From Methanococcoides orientis (lineage in GTDB: Archaea > Halobacteriota > Methanosarcinia > Methanosarcinales > Methanosarcinaceae), in the NCBI RefSeq assembly GCF_021184045.1, contig NZ_CP073710.1:2180685-2244684 (forward strand): a stretch of DNA of 64,000 nucleotides, given 5' to 3'. Position numbers and translations under genes: made by a program. The notes below the pieces were generated by a model. It worked only from the letters and a program-made list of their open reading frames with translations, had not been told where the DNA came from and did not search any database. Positions 27,285-37,283 of this stretch are shown here, piece after piece; within the stretch, counting starts at the first letter, position 1, and each line of letters opens with the position of its first letter.

Positions 27285-28184
27285 TTATCCAAGGATCGGT
27301 GTTCCTGAGAGCAGAGCACCTGCAATGTATCCAAGGATAACTCCGCCATTTAGGAATGGCAGTCCTGCCTGTGGTTTTCCTTTCATGACGAAGATGCTCA
27401 GTGCAAAGAAACCTATGATCGTTCCTATCATTGCTCCAAGGGCAGGCTGTGAGATAAATCCGGTGTGCTCGATGAAGACATTTGCTGATACGACCAGAAC
27501 TGTGGGCATGACCGCATCGCCCAGACCCATGAAGAATGCATCCCTCTCGCCTTCTGCTTTAAGGCTGTCTTTTATGAATGAATAGTTCAGCTTTTTTGGG
27601 ATGACGAACAGAATGGGCAGTTTCAGGTCCATGACCCCTTCTGCAAGAGCTATCATGTGTTTTGTCTTGTAGACTGAAATGGCATCATATATTGCCAGCA
27701 GGCTCAGGAGTACTATGGCGGGGACTATCCCGAAGGATATTCCAAAAATAGAACTTGCAGCTGCTCCGATTATTATGCCTGTGATGTCGATGACATACCA
27801 TTCAGGAAACTTGTAAAGCAGTGCTGTCAGGCCTATTGCAAGGGGAATTGCAATTGCATTGCTCATCGCCGGGTTGAATCCTAGGATGAAGAATATTGGA
27901 TAGAATCCATAGTAGACGGTTGCTGCTACTGCAAGAAGTATTGTGAGCTGTATGACCCATTTCATGTTCCTTTTGATAGCCATAAGCAGAAGGAACGTGA
28001 ATACAAGTATGAATCCGATATAATACAATGAATTTGCTGTAGATTCGGGATTTTCCACAGCCCTCATTCCCAGATCTTCCATGGGGGATGCCAAGAAAAG
28101 TGCTAAGGACTGTACAACCAGTATTAATCCGGCCATTACGACCATTGGAATGTAATCCCGGAATGTGTCTTTTTCAGAACTCAC
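27285..28184 (-). CDS. Presenilin/signal-peptide-peptidase family intramembrane aspartyl protease
   Basis: A nine-helix membrane protease of 299 residues, like archaeal presenilin homologues. The two catalytic aspartates are in AIYDAISVY (helix 6, near residue 168) and MGLGDAVMP (helix 7, near 220), and the PAL-like motif is in QAGLPFLNGG near 278. It cleaves within transmembrane segments, perhaps remnant signal peptides. It is monocistronic and convergent with the MCR-activation cluster. Confidence 0.9.
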   Translation of the reverse strand: MSSEKDTFRDYIPMVVMAGLILVVQSLALFLASPMEDLGMRAVENPESTANSLYYIGFILVFTFLLLMAIKRNMKWVIQLTILLAVAATVYYGFYPIFFILGFNPAMSNAIAIPLAIGLTALLYKFPEWYVIDITGIIIGAAASSIFGISFGIVPAIVLLSLLAIYDAISVYKTKHMIALAEGVMDLKLPILFVIPKKLNYSFIKDSLKAEGERDAFFMGLGDAVMPTVLVVSANVFIEHTGFISQPALGAMIGTIIGFFALSIFVMKGKPQAGLPFLNGGVILGYIAGALLSGTPILG

Positions 28185-28314
28185 AATATATGCTCCCTTT
28201 CTATCAAAATTTCTCTGGAAATCTAAATATCTGCACAGTATTTAATAGTATGTAAGAATTATAATACGTATCATCAGCAAAATATTGCTGCAAGCATTTG
28301 TAAATGAGGTAAAA

Positions 28315-28641
28315 ATGATGGATACTCGGGACATTGTATTTTCACTTGTGATGGTTGTATCGTCTTTTGTGCTGACCTATGAATGGCTGGGTAGGTTCAA
28401 ATATAGTCCTGCAAACTCTCTGATCATATTATCTGCCATTGTTATGGTAGGTGCATTGGCTGCTATGATCCTCTCTGTGGACATAAGGCTTCGAAAGATC
28501 GAAAAGAGGCTGGATGAGAAGGAACGTTCTCTTCGCATAAACGTGCAGAGCATTGAAAGTTCAATGGACAAGAAGATGAATGAAGTTATCACTGTGGTCG
28601 ATGAAGCAATGGATACAATGAATAGGAGAACATATCGCTAA
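28315..28641 (+). CDS. Small membrane protein with coiled coil
   Basis: A 109-residue protein I do not recognise. It has two hydrophobic segments (about 6-25 and 37-59), then a charged helix of about 50 residues with heptad spacing (RKIEKRLDEKERSLRI), so it should be a two-pass membrane protein with a cytoplasmic coiled coil. SD GAGGT is 4 bases before the ATG at 28315. A perfect terminator hairpin overlaps its stop. Likely real, function unknown. Confidence 0.7.
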   Translation: MMDTRDIVFSLVMVVSSFVLTYEWLGRFKYSPANSLIILSAIVMVGALAAMILSVDIRLRKIEKRLDEKERSLRINVQSIESSMDKKMNEVITVVDEAMDTMNRRTYR

Positions 28642-28660
28642 TCTCCTATCTTTCTATTCT
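28622..28660 (+). terminator. Hairpin terminator overlapping a stop codon
   Basis: ATAGGAGA (28622-28629) pairs with TCTCCTAT (28642-28649), loop of 12 that contains the stop codon, then a T-rich run. Confidence 0.65.
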
Positions 28661-28807
28661 CTTATTAATTTAAAATTGATATTCAAAATCAGTATTAATT
28701 TATTGCAACAGTCGACAGATGCCGTAAAGCATATTAATGTGGCAGTATTATGTGGACTATATTATAGTACTAGATTTATTGGATTGTTATGTTATAGGGG
28801 AGCGTAT

Positions 28808-29122
28808 ATGCGCATTAATTTAGAACCGATAGGCATAATCAAGAAAGCTGGAAAATATTCAGAGGTGCTTATATACTCTGAATTTGAGCAGGTTGTAAAG
28901 AACCTTGTTTCTAAAGTTGGGAAAAATCCTGTTTGTGGTCAGGAGCTATTGATTGTACATAAGAACGGTAAAGGTGATGATGTACATCAGGTGGAAGTAA
29001 CTAAAACAACAGTTCTCGACCGTGTAGGTAATATCCTTAAAGTTGGCAAGATCAATGCACACGACGATTCAGTAATAGATGTGCGTATCGATGTCAATGA
29101 GGACTTTTCGGGAAACAACTGA
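28808..29122 (+). CDS. Small TrmO-like (UPF0066-related) protein
   Basis: A 104-residue protein that starts MRINLEPIGIIKKAGKYSE, like the PIGxI start of TrmO, the SAM-dependent methyltransferase for N6-threonylcarbamoyladenosine in tRNA. The C-terminus (ILKVGKINAHDDSVIDVRID) also recalls the TrmO ending. The central segment of TrmO, with the usual substrate and SAM residues, is missing, so it may be non-catalytic. ATG 28808 is used because GGGGAG lies just before it; the longer frame from 28676 has no SD. It lies 24 bases before the FEN-1 gene. Confidence 0.6.
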   Translation: MRINLEPIGIIKKAGKYSEVLIYSEFEQVVKNLVSKVGKNPVCGQELLIVHKNGKGDDVHQVEVTKTTVLDRVGNILKVGKINAHDDSVIDVRIDVNEDFSGNN

Positions 29123-29146
29123 CTTTTTTTACAATAAGCAGGTAAC

Positions 29147-30163
29147 ATGGGCACGGATATTGGGGATCTGCTTCAGAAACATACTGTTGAAATAGCTGAG
29201 CTTTCAAACAAGGTCGTTGCTATTGATGCCTATAATACACTTTATCAGTTCTTGAGCATAATCAGACAACGTGACGGCACTCCTCTGAAAGATTCAAGCG
29301 GGCAGGTAACATCCCACCTTTCAGGTATCCTTTACAGGTTCACGAATCTCATTGAGAGCGGTGTCAAGCCTGTTTTTGTTTTTGATGGTAAACCTCCTGA
29401 GTTCAAATCCGGTACCCTTGAAAAGCGTCACGAGATACGCGAAGCTGCAAGTGCAAAATGGGAAGGTGCCAAAGCACAGGGATTTGAGGAAGAAGCATAC
29501 AAGTATGCTCAGGCTTCATCAAAGGTCACTAAGGAGATCATTGAGGATTCGATAAGACTTCTGGAGCTAATGGGCATACCCTATGTGAAAGCACCTTCTG
29601 AAGGGGAGGCACAGGCTTCCTATATGGTACGTAAGGGGGATGCTGACCTCATTGGTTCGCAGGATTATGACTCTCTGCTCTTCGGAGCACCTTCTGTTGT
29701 ACGGAACCTGACAATAACCGGTAAGAGGAAACTCCCTCGCAAGAACCTTTATGTGGATGTTAAGCCGGAGCTGATATCTCTTGAGGAAAGCCTTGAAGAA
29801 CTTGGTGTGACACGTTCACAGCTCATCGATATTGCTATGTGCATAGGGACCGATTACAATCCGGGGCTTGAGAACATCGGTCCGAAAAGGGCTCTTAAAT
29901 TTGTAAAAGAACACGGTAGTATCGAAGGTGTTCTGTCCGAGACCGGCAAGGATATCGAGGATCTTGATGCCAAAAAGGAGTTCTTCATGAACCCTCCGGT
30001 AACTGATGATTATGAACTTAAATGGAAAAAACCTGATCGGGCAGGGATCATTGATTTCCTTTGCAAACAGCACGATTTTTCAGAAGATAGGGTAAATAAG
30101 GTACTCGACCGCCTTGAAGCTAACATGGGTGGCGGACAGAGTACTCTTGACCAGTGGTTCTGA
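29147..30163 (+). CDS. fen: Flap endonuclease 1
   Basis: Structure-specific nuclease that removes RNA-DNA flaps in lagging-strand synthesis and repair. At 338 residues it is the normal archaeal length. N-domain: [15 protein letters not shown]-domain: [35 protein letters not shown] (landmark near 147-180) with the acidic metal ligands. The C-terminus QSTLDQWF is a PIP box for the PCNA clamp. It may be cotranscribed with the TrmO-like gene upstream. Confidence 0.96.
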   Translation: MGTDIGDLLQKHTVEIAELSNKVVAIDAYNTLYQFLSIIRQRDGTPLKDSSGQVTSHLSGILYRFTNLIESGVKPVFVFDGKPPEFKSGTLEKRHEIREAASAKWEGAKAQGFEEEAYKYAQASSKVTKEIIEDSIRLLELMGIPYVKAPSEGEAQASYMVRKGDADLIGSQDYDSLLFGAPSVVRNLTITGKRKLPRKNLYVDVKPELISLEESLEELGVTRSQLIDIAMCIGTDYNPGLENIGPKRALKFVKEHGSIEGVLSETGKDIEDLDAKKEFFMNPPVTDDYELKWKKPDRAGIIDFLCKQHDFSEDRVNKVLDRLEANMGGGQSTLDQWF

Positions 30164-30224
30164 TCGCAGTATTTCTGACTGGTTTGTTAGTTCTCTACTC
30201 ATTTTTTAGTTACGGCATTTCTGA

Positions 30225-31775
30225 TTATTCTTTTATTATCAGGGAATGACCTGTCATTTCGGCTGGCTGTTCTATGTTCATGACGTTCAGGATGGTGGGG
30301 GCTACATCCGAAAGCCTGCCCTTTGATAGTGAAATTCCTTTGTCCTTTGTAACATATACAAAGCGAACCGGGTTACTTGTATGTGCAGTGTGGACGTGTC
30401 CTTGCTCTGTGGAGTGATCGACCATCTTTTCTGCATTTCCATGGTCAGCCATTATCATGGCCTCTCCTCCTGCTTTCAAGACACGGTCGACTATCTTTCC
30501 AACACAATCATCAACGTCTTCCACTGCTTTGATGGCAGCTTCCATTATTCCGGTGTGTCCGACCATGTCCATGTTCGCCAGATTCAGTATGATCACGTCA
30601 TAATCATCGGATCCTATCTTTTTGATGAGCTCTTCGGTGACCTCGTATGCACTCATTTCAGGTTTGAGGTCATAGGTAGCAACCTTTGGCGATGGGATCA
30701 TGCATCTTTCCTCACCTTCGTTCTGTTTTTCCACTCCTCCGTTGAAGAAGAATGTTACATGGGCGTACTTTTCAGTTTCTGCAATGCGCAACTGCTTTAT
30801 CCCTGCCTTGCTGAGGACCTCTCCGAGTGTGTTCTTAAGTTCCTCTGAAGGGAATGCAATGGGCACTGTCAGTTTTTCATCATATTCGGACATGCATACG
30901 TAGTGAACTTCAGGATGCACCTTGCGTTCGAATTTATCGAAATCGTCGTTTACAAAGGCGTATGTAAGCTCTCTTGCACGGTCAGGCCTGAAATTGAAGA
31001 ATATCACGGAATCATTATCTCTGATCGTGGCAACAGGTTTTCCATTCTCATCGACAATCACCGTAGGTTTGATGAACTCATCATCCTCATCTCTTTCGTA
31101 ACCTTCTGAAATCGCGGATACCGGGTCCTTTGACTGAAATCCTATTCCCTGGGTGATGGCATCATATGCTGCCTGTACACGATCCCAGCGGTTATCCCTG
31201 TCCATTGCATAGTATCTTCCAGCGACTGTCGCTGTTCTTGCACACCCTGTGGATTCGCAGAGCCTGACGTGCTCTTTCATATCTTCAAGAGCTGCTCTTG
31301 GCGGAACATCGCGACCATCAAGGAATGCATGTATGTAGATCCTGTCAAGTCCTTTGTTCTTCGCAAATTCAATGAGTGCACGCATGTGGTCCATATGGCT
31401 GTGTACTCCTCCATATGAAAAAAGTCCCATCAAATGAAGGGCTGAACCTTTCTCCTTTGCATTATTGATAGCTTCCAGCAACACAGGGTTTTTGAAGAAA
31501 TCTCCGTTGACAATATCCCGGTTGATACGGGTCAGGTCCTGGTAAACAACACGTCCTGCTCCTATGTTCAGGTGCCCTACCTCTGAGTTCCCCATCTGCC
31601 CTTCAGGAAGCCCGACGTCCTCTCCCGAAGCACTGAGTATCGTATCTGGATACTCCTCTACCAGATGATCAAGGTTGCTGGTGTCAGCCAGTGCGATGGC
31701 ATTTCCTTTATCTTCCGGTGAGTATCCCCAGCCGTCCAGTATCATCAAAAGGAGTGGTCTTTTAGTTAATTTCAT
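30225..31775 (-). CDS. gpmI: 2,3-bisphosphoglycerate-independent phosphoglycerate mutase
   Basis: Interconverts 3- and 2-phosphoglycerate in glycolysis and gluconeogenesis. At 516 residues it is the bacterial-type two-domain GpmI of the alkaline phosphatase superfamily, not the shorter archaeal ApgM. Metal and catalytic motifs: [12 protein letters not shown] at the N-terminus, [17 protein letters not shown] near 58 with the phosphoserine, and [12 protein letters not shown] near 440. It is convergent with FEN-1 and divergent from asd. Bacterial-type GpmI in Methanosarcinaceae is usually seen as acquired. Confidence 0.95.
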   Translation of the reverse strand: MKLTKRPLLLMILDGWGYSPEDKGNAIALADTSNLDHLVEEYPDTILSASGEDVGLPEGQMGNSEVGHLNIGAGRVVYQDLTRINRDIVNGDFFKNPVLLEAINNAKEKGSALHLMGLFSYGGVHSHMDHMRALIEFAKNKGLDRIYIHAFLDGRDVPPRAALEDMKEHVRLCESTGCARTATVAGRYYAMDRDNRWDRVQAAYDAITQGIGFQSKDPVSAISEGYERDEDDEFIKPTVIVDENGKPVATIRDNDSVIFFNFRPDRARELTYAFVNDDFDKFERKVHPEVHYVCMSEYDEKLTVPIAFPSEELKNTLGEVLSKAGIKQLRIAETEKYAHVTFFFNGGVEKQNEGEERCMIPSPKVATYDLKPEMSAYEVTEELIKKIGSDDYDVIILNLANMDMVGHTGIMEAAIKAVEDVDDCVGKIVDRVLKAGGEAMIMADHGNAEKMVDHSTEQGHVHTAHTSNPVRFVYVTKDKGISLSKGRLSDVAPTILNVMNIEQPAEMTGHSLIIKE

Positions 31776-32030
31776 GGGGGTTAGAATGTATTGATGATAA
31801 TTAAATGCACGGATTTTATTTTCATTTCCGATAATGTAGCTAAAAACAAGGATAGGCTATTTCTATATGTATGATATATAGCAGAATCCGGACTTACAAG
31901 TGGAATTGCTGACCAATTTGGGCAAATTTGAGATTTCCAAAAGCAATATTCACACAATTTCATAATAATTGATGCTAATAAAGAAACTCAGGGTTTTCAT
32001 GGACTCTCAGTAACTAATGGATGAAGAAAA

Positions 32031-33023
32031 ATGAGTTACAAGATAGGAATTATGGGCGCTACTGGTGCAGTGGGCAGGGAAATCGTCGAAGTTCTTCATG
32101 ACAGGAACTTTCCTGTGGAAAGCTTAAGGCTCTATGCATCCGAGAGAAGTGCAGGTAAAACGATCGAGACACCTTTCGGTGCCATCACTATTGAAAATGC
32201 CGGCTCGGCAGATTATTCACAGCTTGACATTGCATTTTTTGCGATCAGCGGGGGCTGGAGCAAGGAGAATGCCAAAAAGGCAACAGATGCAGGTTGCTAC
32301 GTGGTCGACAATAGCAGTGCATTCCGGTATGATGATGCGGTGCCATTAGTTGTTCCTGAGATCAATACTGATGCTATCGGTGACTCTAAGCTTATCGCCA
32401 ATCCTAACTGTACGACTGCCATTGCAGCCATTCCTCTGTACAACCTCCACAAGGAGTATGGTCTGAAGAAGGTCATCATCAGCACCTATCAGGCTACCAG
32501 TGGAGCCGGAGCTGCAGGAATGAGCGAACTGACCGAGGAGACCAGAAACTATCTGGAAGGCAAGGATGTCAAGAACGAGGTCTTTGCTCATCCTATTGCC
32601 TTTAACACAATTCCGCACATCGACAGTTTCCAGGACAACGATTACACCCGTGAGGAGATGAAGGTCGTCTGGGAAACCAGAAAGATATTCGGTGAACCTG
32701 ATATAGCTATCAGCTGCACATGTGTAAGGATTCCTACAATGAGAGTACATGGGGAAAGCATAGTGATCGAGACCGAAAAGGCGATCTCACCTGGGGATGC
32801 AAAGAAATTATTGGGCGAAATCGAGGGCGTTGAACTAAAAGATGATATTGAGAACAACGTTTACCCGATGCCACTGACTGCCACCAAAAAGTATGATGTG
32901 GAAGTTGGCAGAATCAGGCAGAACCTTGTATTCGGTGACCACGGTCTAGAGTTCTTCGTATGTGGTGACCAGATCCTCAAAGGCGCCGCTTTGAATGCTG
33001 TGCAGATAGCTGAAAAACTTTAA
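32031..33023 (+). CDS. asd: Aspartate-semialdehyde dehydrogenase
   Basis: Reduces aspartyl phosphate to aspartate semialdehyde for threonine, methionine and lysine. NADP-binding GATGAVGREIVEVL at the N-terminus, catalytic cysteine in IANPNCTTAIA near residue 126, substrate-binding HIDSFQDND near 200. It has 330 residues, close to the bacterial-type enzymes. It is a single gene with a 255-base divergent upstream region (31776-32030) shared with gpmI; I see no clear repeats there. Confidence 0.95.
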   Translation: MSYKIGIMGATGAVGREIVEVLHDRNFPVESLRLYASERSAGKTIETPFGAITIENAGSADYSQLDIAFFAISGGWSKENAKKATDAGCYVVDNSSAFRYDDAVPLVVPEINTDAIGDSKLIANPNCTTAIAAIPLYNLHKEYGLKKVIISTYQATSGAGAAGMSELTEETRNYLEGKDVKNEVFAHPIAFNTIPHIDSFQDNDYTREEMKVVWETRKIFGEPDIAISCTCVRIPTMRVHGESIVIETEKAISPGDAKKLLGEIEGVELKDDIENNVYPMPLTATKKYDVEVGRIRQNLVFGDHGLEFFVCGDQILKGAALNAVQIAEKL

Positions 33024-33224
33024 CAAAGGATCTTGTATTTGCTAAGGTTAAGGGAACTCATACGTAGTTCTCTTTCCTCTTACTCTTCTTTTTCGGTTTA
33101 ATCTTGTTCTCCTTAATACTCATTTTCCTAAGTTTCATCTCTTCTGAATATTTGAATTTTCTTGAATATTCTCCTCTTTTTATGGAGCAAAATCTTTTTT
33201 TGATAACTTCCCATATTCTTGTCT

Positions 33225-34094
33225 ATGGATATCAGGGACGTCGACTGGAACGAAGTTTGGAAGGAACAGATGAGACTCTATAATGAAGTGGATGGGTCAT
33301 TGGAAAAGGTGGATATCTGGGAGACCAAAGAAAGTGCCAGGAGGTACTGGGAAATGTCCAGGGACAAAGGCGCTGCCAGGATAGAGCATACTCTAAGTGA
33401 GATTGACCTTAAACCGGATTCACGGGTCCTTGATATAGGCTCAGGACCAGGGGCACTTGCAATTCCTATCTCCAAGCGTGTCAGGGAAGTTGTTGCTGTC
33501 GAACCTTCTGATGGTATGATGTCCGTTCTGCAGGAAAATATTGATGAGATGAACATCGACAACATCCGATGCATACACAAAGGCTGGGAAGACATCGATA
33601 TCGAAGAGGTGGGGGATGACTATGATGTTGTCATTGCTTCCTATTCGCTGAGCGTTCCAGATATCAGGCAGGCCTTTGAAAAGATACAGGCAGTTTCCAG
33701 CGGGTCTGTCTATATTTACTGGTTTGCAGGGGAAACCTCCTGGGATAAACAATATAGTGCCATATGGCCTGCCCTTCACAATGAGGAATATCACAGCTCG
33801 CCCAAGTGCAACATAATGTACAACGTTCTCTACGATATGGGCATCTATCCTAACATGAACGTGTTTCCGATAGAGCGAAGTATGTTCTTCTCTTCACTGG
33901 AGGAAGCTGTAAAACACTACATTCCACACTACAGGGCATACACTCCTGGAAAACTAGAGATCCTGAGGGAATATCTGGGTACGGTCCTGCCCCGGAACGA
34001 GGATGGTTCCATCCTGCACATTGGTGATACGATGCGTGTCAGGATGTGGTGGGACAACAGCAGCAATAACCACAACAACAATACTAAAAAGTAA
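33225..34094 (+). CDS. Class I SAM-dependent methyltransferase
   Basis: A 289-residue methyltransferase with the Rossmann motif VLDIGSGPGALAIPISKRV near residue 68 and an acidic loop VAVEPSDGMM. Substrate unknown. A helical N-terminal region of 55 residues precedes the fold. The last 13 residues are Asn/Ser-rich (NNSSNNHNNNTKK) and encoded by an AAC/AGC-rich stretch, perhaps a recent repeat expansion. ATG 33225 is preferred to the TTG at 33219. It is convergent with the MATE gene. Confidence 0.85.
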   Translation: MDIRDVDWNEVWKEQMRLYNEVDGSLEKVDIWETKESARRYWEMSRDKGAARIEHTLSEIDLKPDSRVLDIGSGPGALAIPISKRVREVVAVEPSDGMMSVLQENIDEMNIDNIRCIHKGWEDIDIEEVGDDYDVVIASYSLSVPDIRQAFEKIQAVSSGSVYIYWFAGETSWDKQYSAIWPALHNEEYHSSPKCNIMYNVLYDMGIYPNMNVFPIERSMFFSSLEEAVKHYIPHYRAYTPGKLEILREYLGTVLPRNEDGSILHIGDTMRVRMWWDNSSNNHNNNTKK

Positions 34095-34148
34095 CAAAAA
34101 TAATGGCAACGATAGCAACAGCTGACGTTCAGTTCTTCCATCGTTGTA

Positions 34149-35504
34149 TCATGCAATGGTGTCCTTAAAAGCGCTGTATTCCTTTGCCAGCATTACGAAT
34201 GTCACAAGGAATGAGAGGCTATCGGATATCGGGAAAGCTATCCAGATTCCTTTCAGCTGGTAAAATTGGGGGAGTATCAATACCAGGGGTATCAAAAAGA
34301 GGACCTGTCGACTGATGGAAAGGAAGAATGCAGGTCTTGCTTTTCCAAGTGTCTGGTAGATGGATGCTCCTACTATCTGGAATCCGACAAATGGCAATGC
34401 AAGCACCATGATGCGTGTGGCAGACCTGCCTGCGTCTATCAATTGCTGGTCTGTGGTAAAGATGCTGAACAGCTGGGATGGGAATAGGAACAGTAACAGG
34501 AATCCTGCCATCGATATTACGGTGGTGACCTTTATGGCAAGTGATGTTGAGCTAATGACCCTGTCAAAGTTTTTAGCACCATAATTAAATCCTACAATAG
34601 GCTGCAATCCCTGCACTATGCCTATCATTGGCATAAATGTGAACATGAAAAGGCGGTTGACAACACCAAAGACCGCTATGGGTATATCTCCTCCGTATAT
34701 CGCCAGTGCATTGTTTATTACAATGATCATCAGGCTTCCTGATGCACTTCTTGCAAAAGAGGATGTTCCGATGGTAATTGTCTCTCTGAAAACATCTGAA
34801 TGAGGGATGAGGTTACTTGCATGAAAGTTCAGGCTGCTCATTCCAGTTCTGAAATAATGTACCAGATAGATGGCGCTGACTGCCTGAGATATCACTGTTG
34901 CGATGGCAGCACCCTCTATTCCCATATCAAGGCCGAAGATGAATATAGGGTCTAGTATTATGTTCAGTCCGGCAGATATGAGCATTGTCAGCATGGCAAC
35001 CTTTGCATTGCCTTCTGCGCGAACTATATTATTGACTGTCATTGAGAATGCAAAAAAGATCGTCCCGTACAATATTATTCTCGTATAGTCAAATGCGAAT
35101 GGCAGGATTGTCTCAGTAGCGCCGAACAGTTTCAGAAGGGGTACAATGTAAATGCTTCCCAGTACTGTGATAAGTATGCTGAGTGCCAGTATTGCAGATA
35201 TGGCATTCCCAAGTGCAATATCAGCACGTTTGTAATCCTTTGAACCAAGGCTTCTCGATATTATGGAAGCACTTCCAATTCCAATTGTAAGTGCAACTCC
35301 CATTATTATCATCTGGATCGGGAATGCTATTGTAATACCTGCTATTCCTTGTACACTCTCAGTCCCCAGTGCTCTTCCGACAAATATTGTGTCCACGAGG
35401 TTGTAAAGTGCCTGAACTACCATCCCTATGGTTGCTGGCACTGATAGTTTGAAAAGGACCTTTGAGATGCTTTCTTCTGCAAGCATCCGGGCTCTGGGGT
35501 TCAT
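34149..35504 (-). CDS. MATE family efflux transporter
   Basis: A 12-helix membrane protein of 451 residues that exports organic cations or drugs against Na+ or H+. Family features: SVPATIGMVVQALYNLVDTI near the N-terminus, FVGRALGTESVQGIAGI near 40, and GLQPIVGFNYGAKNFDRV near 290. It looks complete. Its upstream neighbour on the same strand is the decayed gene at 35567-36235, 62 bases away. Substrate unknown. Confidence 0.93.
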   Translation of the reverse strand: MNPRARMLAEESISKVLFKLSVPATIGMVVQALYNLVDTIFVGRALGTESVQGIAGITIAFPIQMIIMGVALTIGIGSASIISRSLGSKDYKRADIALGNAISAILALSILITVLGSIYIVPLLKLFGATETILPFAFDYTRIILYGTIFFAFSMTVNNIVRAEGNAKVAMLTMLISAGLNIILDPIFIFGLDMGIEGAAIATVISQAVSAIYLVHYFRTGMSSLNFHASNLIPHSDVFRETITIGTSSFARSASGSLMIIVINNALAIYGGDIPIAVFGVVNRLFMFTFMPMIGIVQGLQPIVGFNYGAKNFDRVISSTSLAIKVTTVISMAGFLLLFLFPSQLFSIFTTDQQLIDAGRSATRIMVLALPFVGFQIVGASIYQTLGKARPAFFLSISRQVLFLIPLVLILPQFYQLKGIWIAFPISDSLSFLVTFVMLAKEYSAFKDTIA

Positions 35505-35566
35505 TGGTGTTTTCCTCGAAAAGGTTTGGTGGTGAGAAAGAAAACACCTTATAAAACAGTTCCGTA

Positions 35567-36235
35567 TTATCTCTTTTTACGGATATTGTGGCATCGATCG
35601 TCTATCAATAGGGGTATGGTCTCATTGGGCTGTATCTCATTGTAGAAAAAAACAAGTGCCATGGATGACCACTCGATCCTGATCTTTCTGGGGCTGTCCT
35701 TTCCGGGAGCTATATGGTCTAAGATGCTGATCTCGTCTGCAAGATCATAGCCAAAAGTTCTGGCATTTGCAGATTCCATTTCGGGAAATTCCTGTATAAA
35801 TATGTTCGAAATAAATTTGCTTACTACTTCTCTTGAATGTCCGATCACATTTGTGTCGCAGGAGCCGATGTGTATGTTCAGGCCATTTGTATCAGTCCAG
35901 TAATGTGAATTAGGTCTGAATAGTACGTTTCCGGATGGTTCAAAGGGACCGTTTGATCGAGATCGTATATCCATCATCTTTAGTTTCCACATGTTCTTCG
36001 GGTTGGAGGATTCCTTGTAGCAGGTTCTGGTGTTTCTCTACTGATTTCTATCTGTATAGTTTGTGATCTCTGTCGGGATTGAAGGACAATAGTTTTTCAT
36101 TTTCAGCCTCTTGAGTTATCAGGATTTGGTCATTCAATAACTCATTCGACCATCCCGAAATCTTCGTTTTTCTGCTCTTTCAGATCCTTTCCAGATACTT
36201 CATCCGGATAGTGTAATACAATTGGTAGTTATTTT
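35567..36235 (-). pseudogene. Gene relic read in three frames; 141-codon open remnant at 35567-35992
   Basis: The only intact open frame is 35567-35992 (141 codons, MWKLKMMDIRS...), which I do not recognise. Upstream on the same strand, coding-like text continues in other frames: LHYPDEVSGKDLKEQKNEDF (ending in TGA near 36146), then ISGWSNELLNDQILITQEAE running through an in-frame TAG (near 36050) into QNLLQGILQPEEHVETKDDG, which ends beside the start of the 141-codon frame. The pieces follow one another with little loss, which suggests one protein of about 220 residues broken by two frameshifts and an amber. The 141-codon frame may instead be a short real gene. Confidence 0.5.
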
Positions 36236-36350
36236 TCCAAGGGTATATATTAGTGATTTAGTTATTTCTTAGTTGAGTGGTCTAAATTAGTCCAATGGTA
36301 TAATCATATTTTACTTTAATAATATCTGGAAGTCCACTACTATTATACCC
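35993..36350. other. Intergenic stretch: relic plus promoter of the UbiA-type gene
   Basis: The left two thirds is the N-terminal part of the relic above. The right part (36236-36350) is very AT-rich and contains TATA-like TTTACTTTAATAATATC near 36311-36327, about 25-40 bases before the ATG at 36351, so the UbiA-type transcript may be nearly leaderless. No RNA gene or repeat seen. Confidence 0.4.
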
Positions 36351-37283
36351 ATGGCTGAAAAAACAGTAATTTCCACAACTCAGTTAAGCTATCCGAAAAA
36401 CAACAACAATAGCAGCAATCACTTAGTTCTCCCGGACATTTCTAGGCTATGGCCAACCCTGCATCTGTTGAACAGTTCCACGCTGGTTTCAATTTCAGGG
36501 GCTTTGAGGATATATCTTGCTTTCCTTCTGCTCCAGATGCAATTCAATCTTCTCTCTTGTGTTGCAGGTGGGTTGGTCGTCTATGCAGTATATACACTGG
36601 ATCGTGCACTTGATTCTGAAGAAGATGCTGTCAACAGGTCTGAGCTTACAGGTGCGAGAAGGGATGTAGCACTTTTCGTTTCGTTGCTTGCATTTTTAGC
36701 AGGTGCTTATTTCCTGTTCCTCGATGGAATATTACTTCTCGCATTCCTTCCTCTTGTTACCGGTTATCTTTACAGTAAAGGGCTAAAGGTCGGCAAATAC
36801 CATTTAAAACTAAAAGGTGGTCTTGGAGTAAAAAATCTTGTTGTGGGTACAACATGGGGTGCCTTCATTGCCGGTATTGCAGGCTGGTATGCTGAGAGTC
36901 TTTTCCCTGTGATCGCAGTTTTCCTTTTCTTTGGGATCAAACTTTTTGTTAATTCATCTGTCTATGACTTCAAGGACATTAAGGGTGATGCTCTTGCAGG
37001 CATCAAGACTCTGCCAGTGAGTCTTGGTCCACAAAGGACCCGTGATCTCCTGCTGGGCATGCATCTGTTCTCGCACTCTCTTCTGGGACTTTTGATACTT
37101 TCAGATACCATTGCCTATGAGCCTATTATTCTGGTCTACAGCTTCCTCGCAGGAATGATCTGCATACATCGGTTCACAGTACCTACGGAAAATGAGTCAA
37201 AGGGCAGAATGCACAAGCGCCTGTTCGTTGTAGATGGTGAATCAAGTGTGGTGGTAGGATTAAAGGCATTTACAGGGATGTAA
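36351..37283 (+). CDS. UbiA-family prenyltransferase-like membrane protein
   Basis: A 310-residue integral membrane protein of about 8-9 helices. The second aspartate-rich motif is good (VYDFKDIKGD near residue 203). The first is altered: where UbiA enzymes have NDxxDxxxD, this has YTLDRALD (near 80), lacking the leading Asn-Asp. It may transfer a prenyl chain to a lipid or quinone-like acceptor such as methanophenazine, or be specialised; the changed motif makes that uncertain. The first 30 residues are an Asn/Ser-rich soluble segment. The 3' end overlaps the convergent regulator by 14 bases. Confidence 0.78.
   Translation: MAEKTVISTTQLSYPKNNNNSSNHLVLPDISRLWPTLHLLNSSTLVSISGALRIYLAFLLLQMQFNLLSCVAGGLVVYAVYTLDRALDSEEDAVNRSELTGARRDVALFVSLLAFLAGAYFLFLDGILLLAFLPLVTGYLYSKGLKVGKYHLKLKGGLGVKNLVVGTTWGAFIAGIAGWYAESLFPVIAVFLFFGIKLFVNSSVYDFKDIKGDALAGIKTLPVSLGPQRTRDLLLGMHLFSHSLLGLLILSDTIAYEPIILVYSFLAGMICIHRFTVPTENESKGRMHKRLFVVDGESSVVVGLKAFTGM

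Noticed and set aside
31781-31963. 60-codon minus-strand frame between gpmI and asd
   Set aside because: Lies in the divergent promoter region, has no convincing SD and no recognisable motif.
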